Source: JAWVFN01 sp963696625
Lineage (GTDB): Bacteria > Actinomycetota > Thermoleophilia > Solirubrobacterales > 70-9
NCBI GenBank assembly: GCA_963696625.1
Contig: CAVOKZ010000009.1
Location: forward strand, 1 to 14,166
Length of the DNA stretch: 14,166 nt
Direction of reading: 5' to 3'
Both the position numbers and the translations under genes were made by a program. The notes below the pieces were generated by a model that was not told where the DNA came from, made no database searches, and saw only the letters and a list, made by a program, of their open reading frames with translations. The stretch's first letter is position 1, and every line of letters starts with the position of its first letter. Shown piece by piece: positions 6,590 through 11,984 of the stretch.

Positions 6590-6608
6590 GATTCTCCTTT
6601 GAGAAATC
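6590..6608. promoter_or_regulatory. Short palindrome between divergent genes, possible regulator operator
   Basis: GATTCTC (6590-6596) faces GAGAAATC (6601-6608), a 7-bp inverted repeat with one extra A in the second arm and a 4-nt centre. It lies in the 62-bp gap between the RpiR gene and the divergent membrane-protein gene. Regulators of this type often bind palindromes near their own promoter. The repeat is short, so this is a weak call. Confidence 0.25.
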
Positions 6609-6626
6609 TGCTTGTATCGCCTGGAG

Positions 6627-7022
6627 ATGACCCTGGAACAGGCGCTGCGGCAGACCAATCGCAACATGATCGCGTTCGATTTGGCGCTCGGGACAGCCGC
6701 GCTGCTCGCCCCCACTGCGACCTTGCGGGCGCTCGGACACGACGCCCCGAGCGAGGACGCCAAGCACCTGTTTCAGCGGTGCGGGCCTATCTGGCTCACC
6801 TTTGCGGCGGCCCATCTGATCGCCGAACGGCAGGGGCGCTCGCGCGACTGGTGGGCGCTCGCCTGGCTGCGCGGCACCGAGCTCGCGACCGACGCGGTCT
6901 GGGCGCGCTCGCCGGCGGTCTCGCGTCCCGGGGCCAAGGCCGGCCTGGTCATGGCCGGAATCGCCAATTTGGCGATGAGCCTCGGCTTCGCGCATATGGC
7001 GAACCGCGGCGGCAACGTCTAG
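6627..7022 (+). CDS. Small multi-pass membrane protein of unknown function
   Basis: This encodes 131 aa from the ATG at 6627 (MTLEQALRQTNRNMIAFDLA); a TTG at 6612 would add five residues, and neither start has a well-spaced ribosome site. Three or four hydrophobic segments are visible: about FDLALGTAALLAPTATL, PIWLTFAAAHLIA, WWALAWLRGTELATDAVW and AGLVMAGIANLAMSLGFAH. It resembles small four-helix membrane proteins of unknown function (DoxX-like or similar in outline), but I cannot assign a family. It ends 6 nt before the start of the metallopeptidase gene, so the two are probably cotranscribed. It is divergent from the RpiR gene and might be under its control. Confidence 0.75.
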   Translation: MTLEQALRQTNRNMIAFDLALGTAALLAPTATLRALGHDAPSEDAKHLFQRCGPIWLTFAAAHLIAERQGRSRDWWALAWLRGTELATDAVWARSPAVSRPGAKAGLVMAGIANLAMSLGFAHMANRGGNV

Positions 7023-7028
7023 CCCCGC

Positions 7029-7940
7029 GTGAAGTGGCGTAGGACCAAGAACCCCGACGTCATCGACCAGCGCGACGGCTCGAGCGGGGGACTCGGCGGA
7101 GGCATGGGCGGACTGCCGATCCCATCCGGCGCCGGCAAGGGCGCGGGCGGACTCGGAATCGCCGCGATCATCGTCTTCATCCTGATCCAGGTCCTCGGGG
7201 GCGGCGGCAGCGGCGGCTTCGACATCCCCGCCGGGCTGCCGAGCAGCGCCCGGGCCCAGGACCCGCAACCGGGCCAAGGAATCCCGGCGGACCAAGATCC
7301 CCAAGCCGACCTCAAGGACTTCACCACCTACGTCTTCACCGACGTCCAGCAGATGTGGAAGCAGACCTTCACCGAGGCCGGTCATCCCTACGACAAGGCG
7401 CAGGCCGTGGTCTATGACGGGGCGGTGAGCACCGGTTGCGGCAACGCGACCTCTGCCGTCGGGCCGTTCTACTGCCCCGCCGACAGCCGCGTCTATCTCG
7501 ATCTCAGCTTCTACAACGACATGGAGCAGCAGCTCGGGGCGCCCGGCGACTTCGCCTGGGCATACGTGATCGCCCACGAGATGGGCCATCACATCCAGAA
7601 CCTCGAGGGATCGAGCGACAAGGTCGCATCCGAAAGCCGGGCCAACCCCGGCGATGCCGACGAGCTCTCGGTCCGGCTCGAGCTCCAGGCCGACTGCTAC
7701 GCCGGCGTCTGGGCGAAGACGGTGTTCGCCAAGGGCGATCTCGAGTCAGGAGATATCGAGGAGGCTCAGAACGCCGCGGCCGCCGTAGGCGACGACCGGC
7801 TCCAGAAGCGCGGCGGCGGCAGCGTCGACCCCGACAGCTTCACCCACGGAACCTCCGAGCAGCGCCGGCACTGGTTCCAGACCGGCTACGACTCGGGCGA
7901 GCCGGCGAGCTGCGACACCTTCGGCCCCGACTCGGTGTGA
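7029..7940 (+). CDS. Neutral zinc metallopeptidase, YpfJ family (membrane-anchored)
   Basis: This encodes 303 aa. The GTG start gives VKWRRTKNPDVIDQRD, the usual N-terminus of this family, followed by a Gly-rich linker and a single transmembrane helix at about 42-57 (GIAAIIVFILIQVLG). The peptidase domain begins near residue 95 with DFTTYVFTDVQQMWKQTF. The zinc motif is HEMGHH at 183-188 (H183, E184, H187), and the conserved RLELQADCYAGVW (216-228) supplies a probable third ligand, E218. Conserved Cys occur in STGCGNA and PFYCPAD. The C-terminal THGTSEQRRHWFQTGYDSG motif is also typical. The active site faces outward by topology. Substrates are unknown for the family. It is the second gene of a two-gene operon and converges with the lipoprotein gene, leaving only 3 bp between stops. 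Confidence 0.93.
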   Translation: MKWRRTKNPDVIDQRDGSSGGLGGGMGGLPIPSGAGKGAGGLGIAAIIVFILIQVLGGGGSGGFDIPAGLPSSARAQDPQPGQGIPADQDPQADLKDFTTYVFTDVQQMWKQTFTEAGHPYDKAQAVVYDGAVSTGCGNATSAVGPFYCPADSRVYLDLSFYNDMEQQLGAPGDFAWAYVIAHEMGHHIQNLEGSSDKVASESRANPGDADELSVRLELQADCYAGVWAKTVFAKGDLESGDIEEAQNAAAAVGDDRLQKRGGGSVDPDSFTHGTSEQRRHWFQTGYDSGEPASCDTFGPDSV

Positions 7941-7943
7941 GAC

Positions 7944-8423
7944 CTAACCCGGGGCGCCGCTCGCGGCCAGCGGGTCGCTGCAGTCCTTGAAACCGACGGC
8001 GCGGGCCAGCTCGTGGCGCTTGGCGGCGCCGTCGGCGATCTGCTTCTGGAGCTTTCCGTAGGTGTTTCCGTCCTGCTCTTCGGCCGCGTCCCGGCCCTGC
8101 TTGAGCAGATCGACGGCCTCCTGCTGCGCGTCAAGGTAGGCGTCGTAGTTGGCGCTCAGCTCGCTCGGGGCCTCGAGGTCGCGCAGCGCATCGAGCTCCA
8201 CCTCCGCCGAGGCGACGAGCTCGCCCGTCTGATCGGCGGCCTCGGAAGCGTTCGCGGGGGCCGTCTGCTGGATCTCCTTGAAGTTCTGCTGCTCGGCGCG
8301 GCAGAGCTCGTCACCCCGGGCCAAGAGCTCCTCCGCGTCGACGGGGGTGCCCCCTCCCCCGCAGCCCGCGAGGACAGCGAAGCCGGCGAAGCCGAGCACC
8401 GCAAGTCTCCGAGTAGTGAACAT
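7944..8423 (-). CDS. Putative lipoprotein, helical, unknown function
   Basis: This encodes 159 aa. The ATG at 8423 gives MFTTRRLAVLGFAGFAVLAGC, a signal peptide with a lipobox (LAGC, Cys21 lipidated), followed by GGGG. The mature part is strongly helical and charged (AEELLARGDELCRAEQQ, LDALRDLEAPSEL, YDAYLDAQQEAVDLLKQG). It has two further Cys, C41 and C148 (GFKDC), that could form a disulfide. This Cys-bracketed helical pattern is seen in many uncharacterised actinobacterial lipoproteins. TAGGAT lies 8 nt before the ATG and contains AGGA, so either a near-leaderless start or a weak ribosome site is possible. The same frame stays open upstream to 9728, but that part is antisense-type noise. 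Confidence 0.85.
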   Translation of the reverse strand: MFTTRRLAVLGFAGFAVLAGCGGGGTPVDAEELLARGDELCRAEQQNFKEIQQTAPANASEAADQTGELVASAEVELDALRDLEAPSELSANYDAYLDAQQEAVDLLKQGRDAAEEQDGNTYGKLQKQIADGAAKRHELARAVGFKDCSDPLAASGAPG

Positions 8424-8478
8424 CGCCGGGAATCCTACGCGGGGCGGTCTGCCCGGCATGCTTGAATTGACGGACCGA

Positions 8479-8494
8479 AGAAAGGAGGTGGTCC
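8479..8494 (+). promoter_or_regulatory. Extended Shine-Dalgarno, nearly full complement of the 16S rRNA tail
   Basis: AGAAAGGAGGTGGTCC pairs with the standard bacterial 16S 3' end (GGAUCACCUCCUUUCU) at all 16 positions: 15 Watson-Crick pairs and one G-U. Ordinary ribosome sites use 4-7 of these. It precedes the tiny ORF at 8499. Confidence 0.65.
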
Positions 8495-8498
8495 TAAG

Positions 8499-8543
8499 TT
8501 GAGTGACATGCTTGCCGGGACATCGGAGGTGCAGGGCCCCTAG
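8499..8543 (+). CDS. Possible 14-residue ORF (leader peptide) behind the extended Shine-Dalgarno
   Basis: TTG at 8499 opens MSDMLAGTSEVQGP and closes with TAG at 8541-8543; an internal ATG at 8508 would give 11 residues. The TTG lies 9 nt after AGGAGGT and overlaps, as TTGA, the stop of another 14-codon frame (8458-8502, MLELTDRRKEVVLS). Hairpins begin at the stop codon. No downstream gene is available for attenuation, so its role is unclear. Its coding status is unproven. Confidence 0.3.
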   Translation: MSDMLAGTSEVQGP

Positions 8544-8661
8544 GCCGCGCGCGGGCGGCCGGGTGGAATCCAACCCGGGCACCGGTGAGCGAGAGAGGTG
8601 GGCCTTGTCCCGTCCCGCCATCTGAACCTCTCGCCCGCATATTTCCGCGTCTAAGAGCAGA

Positions 8662-8705
8662 GGGCCGTCCCCAGCATCACTTGGGGGGCGGCCCTTTGTC
8701 TTTTT
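8662..8705 (+). terminator. Strong Rho-independent terminator (possibly bidirectional)
   Basis: GGGCCGTCCCC (8662-8672) pairs with GGGGGCGGCCC (8684-8694) over 11 bp with one G-U pair. The stem is followed on the plus strand by TTTGTCTTTTT (8695-8705). The T tract fixes the main direction as plus, so something upstream on the plus strand is transcribed. It also sits directly after the DUF2252 stop codon on the minus strand and may serve that gene too. Confidence 0.85.
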
Positions 8706-10117
8706 CAGACGTCGGTCTCGACGGCGATGCGGCCGTCGTCGACGGCGGCCTTGAGCGCAGCGTAGTCGCGCTCGGTCTGGTCGGCGTAGGCGTCGGCGAA
8801 CTCGGCGATCGCCTCGTCGAACTTGGGCCCCTTGCCGAGGTAGGAGGCGATCGCGATCGGGTCGCCCGAGCGCGCGTGGGCCCGGGCCAGGGTCCAGCCG
8901 CAGAGCTGCGCATAGATCGCGAAGGCGTCGGGCGCCATCGTCTCGACCTCGGCCGAGCGCTTCCAGTCCCAGAGCTGGCGCACGTAGAAATCGCGCTCCT
9001 TGCCGTCGATCCCGGTCGCCCGGGGCAACCAGCCGAGCAGCACGTCGCTCGCCGCCTGCATCAGCCACTGGCCCTGGACCACGCGCTCGCCGTGGCTCTC
9101 GTAATCGCTGGCGCCGGCGTACGGCTCGAGCACCGACGCTTCGGCCTCCTTGACCTGGAGGAACAGCGGATCGCCGGTGTCGCGGCCGACGAGAAGCACC
9201 ACCCAGGCCCGCGTGCCGACGCTGCCGACGCCGACGACCTTGCGCGCGAGATGGACGTACTGGTAGCGGTCGAAGAGGCGGCGGCGGTCCTCCTTGAGGG
9301 TCTCGCGGTAGCTCCGCAGCAGCTCGACGATCGGCCCCTCGATGTCGTCGCGCATGTCGGGCGGCGCGAGGCTCTCGATCGGAACCAGCAGCGGCGGGTC
9401 GGCTTCGATTCGCAGGTGGCCGTCGACCTCGGTCGAGAGCCTCTCCAGCGCCCGCAGCGAGTCCTTGCGCTTTGCCTTGTCGACCTGCTTCTCGAGCTTG
9501 CGGGCCTGCTCCTTGTCTGCCAGGGCCTCGAGCGTCGCGAACCGCTCCTCGATGTCGAGGCGCGCATACCAGACGTCGAGGTTCCGCTTTGCGGCGAACT
9601 CCGCCATCGCCTGGCGGTAGGAACGGGTCGCGTCCAGCACCGCCTCGCGGCCTTCCTTCTTCGTGAAGCCGCGGTCGCGAGCGCCGATCTCGAAGCTCGC
9701 CGCCAACCGCTTGACGTCCCACTCCCACGGCGCCGGCAGGGTCTCGTCGAAGTCGTTGAGGTCGAAGACCAGGCGCCGGTCGGGGGCGCCGAAGACGCCG
9801 AAGTTTGAGAGGTGGGCGTCGCCGCAGGTCTGGACACGGAAGCCCGAGTCCGGGGTGGTCGCGAGGTCCATCGCCATGATCGCCGCGGCGCCGCGGTAGA
9901 AGGTGAATGGCGAGGCGAGCATCCTCCCGTAGCGGATCGGGACGAGCTCCGGCACCCGGGCCTCGTCCTCCGCGGTGATCACCTCCACGGGATCACGGCG
10001 ATCTGCCGCCGGTGCCCAGCCCGCGTGCTCGGAGCGCGGAACCGCCTTGCGGGCGGCTTTCCCCGCGGCGGAGCGCTCGTCAACCGAAGTCCCTGCCACG
10101 GGGTCCATCACGGGCAC
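8705..10117 (-). CDS. DUF2252 family protein (kinase-like fold)
   Basis: This encodes 470 aa, a full-length member. Typical segments are VPIRYGRMLASPFTFYRG (about 59-76), TCGDAHLSNFG (98-107) and LVFDLNDFDE (116-125), followed by PWEWDVKRLAAS. The GDxHxxN and DFD pair resembles the catalytic and metal-binding loops of aminoglycoside/choline kinase-like enzymes, so a phosphotransferase activity is a reasonable inference, but no substrate is known. A later KVVGVGSVGTRAWVVLL segment and the C-terminal LARAHARSGD helix are also family-like. It has no signal peptide and is predicted cytoplasmic. The start taken is the GTG at 10117, with TAGGAT exactly 6 nt before it, which suggests a leaderless transcript; an ATG three codons downstream is an alternative. 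It is divergent from the membrane protein at 10178. Confidence 0.92.
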   Translation of the reverse strand: MPVMDPVAGTSVDERSAAGKAARKAVPRSEHAGWAPAADRRDPVEVITAEDEARVPELVPIRYGRMLASPFTFYRGAAAIMAMDLATTPDSGFRVQTCGDAHLSNFGVFGAPDRRLVFDLNDFDETLPAPWEWDVKRLAASFEIGARDRGFTKKEGREAVLDATRSYRQAMAEFAAKRNLDVWYARLDIEERFATLEALADKEQARKLEKQVDKAKRKDSLRALERLSTEVDGHLRIEADPPLLVPIESLAPPDMRDDIEGPIVELLRSYRETLKEDRRRLFDRYQYVHLARKVVGVGSVGTRAWVVLLVGRDTGDPLFLQVKEAEASVLEPYAGASDYESHGERVVQGQWLMQAASDVLLGWLPRATGIDGKERDFYVRQLWDWKRSAEVETMAPDAFAIYAQLCGWTLARAHARSGDPIAIASYLGKGPKFDEAIAEFADAYADQTERDYAALKAAVDDGRIAVETDV

Positions 10118-10123
10118 GTGTCG

Positions 10124-10129
10124 ATCCTA
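10124..10129 (-). promoter_or_regulatory. -10 box of the DUF2252 gene, leaderless type
   Basis: On the minus strand TAGGAT is followed by CGACAC (6 nt) and the GTG start at 10117. The AGGA within it could also act as a weak ribosome site. The exact 6-nt spacing matches three other genes here. Confidence 0.5.
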
Positions 10130-10177
10130 CGTCCAATCGGTCGCGACCGCCAGCCCTTCTGTGGCAAGCTCCCGTCC

Positions 10178-11026
10178 GTGGGAAGGGTGAGAACAGGCTG
10201 GCGCCTCGCCGGCGAGAGCTGGAGCGTGCTGCGCGGCGACAGGACGCTCGCGGTGTTCCCCGTGATCTCGTTCGTCTTCGCCGCGATCGCGTTCATGCTC
10301 CTGATCGCCCCCGGGGTCGCGGCCGCCGCCGCCAGCGACAAGGACTGGGTGCTGCTGCCGTTCGCGCTGATCGCCTCCTACGCCGCGACCTACGTCTCGA
10401 TCTACTTCAACGTCGCCCTGGCCGGAGCGGCGTCGCTCTCGCTCGAGGGCAAGGACGCGACCCGTGCCGACGGCATGGCTGTCGCCCGTTCGCGCCGCCG
10501 CCAGATCGCCAGCTGGTCGGTGGTCCAATGGGCGTTCGGCCTGCTGATCAACGCGATCCAGTCGCTGCTCTCCGAAGGCGGCGTCGGCCAGATCGTCACA
10601 ACGGTGATCACCGGCCTGCTCGGCGCGGCCTGGTCGATCGCGACCTTCTTCATCGTTCCGGTGATCGCCCTCGAGGGCCTCGGGCCCAGGGACGCCTTCA
10701 AGCGCTCGATCGAGTTGATCCGCCGGCGCTGGGGCGAAGGCGTCGTCGGCAGCGCCTCGATCGGAATCGCGATCTTCCTCATCGTCTTCCTTCCGCTCGC
10801 GATCTTCGTGGGAATCGGCGTCACCGCGATCTCGGAGACGCCGGCGCTCGGCGTCCCCGCCTTCGTGATCGCCGCCGTGATCGCGATCGCGGCGATCGTC
10901 GTCGGCTCGGCGCTCAACGTGATCTTCCGCGTCGCGCTCTACCGCTACGCAACCGAGGGCCACGCCGCCGGGTTCGACGACGCGGACCTCGAGGGCGCGT
11001 TCAGGCCGAAGAAGCGGCGCGGCTAG
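10178..11026 (+). CDS. Six-helix integral membrane protein, DUF6159-like
   Basis: This encodes 282 aa. The GTG at 10178 gives MGRVRTGWRLAGESWSVLRGD, the expected amphipathic start of this group; a second in-frame GTG at 10187 would lose three residues. Six hydrophobic segments follow: LAVFPVISFVFAAIAFMLL, WVLLPFALIASYAATYVSI, SVVQWAFGLLINAI, VITGLLGAAWSIATFFIVPV, a segment around FLIVFLPLAIFVGIGV, and FVIAAVIAIAAIVVGSAL. Loops such as SLEGKDATRADGMAVARSRRRQI and LEGLGPRDAFKRSIELIRRRWGE (given here by their key residues RxDG and PxxAFxxS) are typical. The function of the family is not known; it is predicted to sit in the cytoplasmic membrane. It converges with the coiled-coil gene, with 3 bp between stops, and is divergent from the DUF2252 gene. 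Confidence 0.85.
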   Translation: MGRVRTGWRLAGESWSVLRGDRTLAVFPVISFVFAAIAFMLLIAPGVAAAAASDKDWVLLPFALIASYAATYVSIYFNVALAGAASLSLEGKDATRADGMAVARSRRRQIASWSVVQWAFGLLINAIQSLLSEGGVGQIVTTVITGLLGAAWSIATFFIVPVIALEGLGPRDAFKRSIELIRRRWGEGVVGSASIGIAIFLIVFLPLAIFVGIGVTAISETPALGVPAFVIAAVIAIAAIVVGSALNVIFRVALYRYATEGHAAGFDDADLEGAFRPKKRRG

Positions 11027-11029
11027 CGC

Positions 11030-11403
11030 CTACTTGCCTTCGACCTTCGTCTGCAGCGTGGTGATCTGCTCCTGCTGCGTGGTGGCAGCTGCTGAAGCTG
11101 CTTGTCGTCCGGGCTCAGCGTGTTGACCTGGGTGGTGAGGTTGTCGATCTTGGTGGTCTGCTGCGCGTCGGTGACCTTGAGCTGCTTCTCGAGCTCGGTG
11201 ATCGACTGGGCGTTGGCGTCCGCGGCCGAGCCGGCCTGTGAGGCCGACGCCTGCTGCTGGGCGACCTCGGATGAGACCTGCTTGGAGAGGTCCTCGTCGC
11301 TGGTGTTCCCGTTCTTGGCGCTGATCCCGATGATCAGGGCGACAACGCCGAGGACGAGTGCTCCTATTCCAATAGCGAGACTCAGGCCCGGCTTAGAGCT
11401 CGT
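11030..11403 (-). pseudogene. Membrane-anchored coiled-coil protein, frameshifted and lacking a clear start
   Basis: The minus strand reads SSKPGLSLAIGIGALVLGVV, then LIIGISAKN, an N-terminal transmembrane helix. A long polar helical region rich in Gln, Ser, Ala and Asp follows (DEDLSKQVSSEVAQQQ, ITELEKQLKVTDAQQTKID, LTTQVNTLSPDDKQLQQL). There the frame breaks. Adding one base near 11087-11089 continues it as ATTQQEQITTLQTKVEGK and a TAG at 11030, completing a coiled coil of about 120 aa in all. No ATG, GTG or TTG exists in frame: the frame is closed upstream by a TAG inside traR. Candidates are an ACG at 11403 (one base from ATG) or a CTG at 11385. It overlaps the end of traR. The function is unknown; it is either decayed or affected by sequencing errors. 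Confidence 0.7.
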
Positions 11404-11707
11404 CGACGTTGCGATCCGCCGCCGGCAGCGCCTCGAGGCGCTCGTCGGGGATCGGATCGCCGCTGACTAACGAGACGCCGTAGGTGCCCTCGGCGAGACG
11501 AGCTTCTGCACGCTCGAGGGCGGCGAGCTCGGCCTCGAGCGTCTCGCGATCGCCGGCATCGGCTTCCGCCTGGTAGAGGTTCTCCGAACCCTCGTCACCT
11601 GGCTCGTTGGTCATCGCCTCGGGGCCCTCGCGGTCCAGCGCGGCCATCGCCTTCTCGATCCGATCGCGCTCGGCGGCGAGCAGCTCCTTTGCGCGGGCGT
11701 CGTCCAT
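11393..11707 (-). CDS. TraR/DksA-family protein lacking the zinc-finger cysteines
   Basis: This encodes 104 aa. Residues 1-72 are a charged helical region ending in LAALERAEARLAEGTYG, as in short DksA/TraR proteins, with an acidic GDEGSENLYQAEAD segment. The C-terminal part keeps the family outline GDPIPDERLEALPAADR (83-99). The zinc ligands are gone: the usual C-x2-C after the Tyr-Gly is Ser79 and Ser82 (YGVSLVSG), and the second Cys pair is missing because the protein ends RNVDEL. The protein has no Cys at all. DksA-like proteins bind the RNA polymerase secondary channel; zinc-free members exist in some lineages, so it may still work. A TAGATT box 6 nt before the ATG suggests a leaderless transcript. 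Confidence 0.85.
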   Translation of the reverse strand: MDDARAKELLAAERDRIEKAMAALDREGPEAMTNEPGDEGSENLYQAEADAGDRETLEAELAALERAEARLAEGTYGVSLVSGDPIPDERLEALPAADRNVDEL

Positions 11708-11713
11708 GCAGAC

Positions 11714-11719
11714 AATCTA
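11714..11719 (-). promoter_or_regulatory. -10 box of the TraR/DksA gene, leaderless type
   Basis: On the minus strand TAGATT, then GTCTGC (6 nt), then the ATG at 11707. No Shine-Dalgarno sequence is present. The box overlaps the region just past the stop of the 78-aa ORF at 11726. Confidence 0.6.
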
Positions 11720-11725
11720 CGCGTC

Positions 11726-11961
11726 TTAGAACTCGGCCGGGTCGAAGAAGCTGACGACGTGCGGCCAATCCAGATCGATCGCATAGAGGGCGTCGGCGAC
11801 CTTGCGTGCGGCCTCGCCGAGCTCGAGGTCGCCCACGACCGTCATCGCAATCTGCTGCACGCCGTCCGGTCCCGGCCCCCCGGCCGGACCGACTCGAACC
11901 GCCCGCCGAGACCGGCCACGACCTTCTCAAAGCGGCCGGCATCGGCATTTACGAACCTCAT
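11726..11961 (-). pseudogene. Small conserved-looking ORF (about 78 aa) broken at a G6 tract
   Basis: The ATG at 11961 opens MRFVNADAGRFEKVVAGLGG, then RFESVRPGG, and the frame then fails. After the run of six G (plus-strand C at 11876-11881) the neighbouring frame gives DGVQQIAMTVVGDLELGEAA, then RKVADALYAIDLDWPHVVSF and FDPAEF, ending at the TAA at 11726-11728. Seven G instead of six joins the two parts into one 78-aa protein. Both halves look protein-like in composition, which supports a real gene with a one-base deletion, most likely a homopolymer sequencing error. I do not recognise the family. There is no ribosome site before the ATG. It lies 24 bp after the glycosyltransferase gene and may share its transcript. 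Confidence 0.65.
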
Positions 11962-11984
11962 AGGTCAGGTCTTGAATGCAGCAC

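Larger units (their letters stand above)
8455..8706 (+). ncRNA. Candidate orphan structured RNA / tiny-ORF transcript
   Basis: No normal gene fits this 280-bp gap, yet it ends in a textbook plus-strand intrinsic terminator with no plus-strand gene after it. Inside are AGAAAGGAGGTGGTCC (8479-8494), which pairs with the 16S rRNA 3' end over 16 nt, and tiny ORFs around 8458-8543. Next come hairpins GGCCGC/GCGGCC (8543-8548/8555-8560) and CCGGGT/ACCCGG (8559-8564/8573-8578). A longer stem joins the GCGAGAGAGGT region (8589-8599) to ACCTCTCGC (8626-8634), with GGTGGG/CCCGCC inside it. Together these suggest a transcribed structured RNA of about 200-250 nt. The 5' end is a guess: no convincing promoter was found. 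I do not recognise a known RNA family. Confidence 0.5.

Noticed and set aside
5725..6630. A 301-codon plus-strand open frame opposite the RpiR gene
   Set aside because: It is antisense to a clear HTH-SIS gene; low-complexity Gly/Asp/Leu composition with no domain.
8465..8494. Possible 16S rRNA fragment: GAATTGACGG plus the complement of the rRNA 3' end
   Set aside because: GAATTGACGG also occurs in a universal 16S segment, but the flanks do not match and the second motif is on the opposite strand relative to rRNA, so a rearranged rRNA piece does not fit.
8555..8605. T-box riboswitch suggested by GGGTGGAATCC
   Set aside because: The conserved T-box core is not matched, and no amino-acid-related gene follows on the plus strand.
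8424..9728. Long upstream extension of the lipoprotein frame
   Set aside because: The extension is Arg/Pro/Gly-rich out-of-frame reading of the DUF2252 gene; the lipobox signal peptide fixes the start at 8423.
8585..9808. A 407-codon plus-strand open frame opposite the DUF2252 gene
   Set aside because: It is a reverse-frame shadow of a well-supported gene, it runs through the terminator at 8662-8705, and no motif is recognisable.
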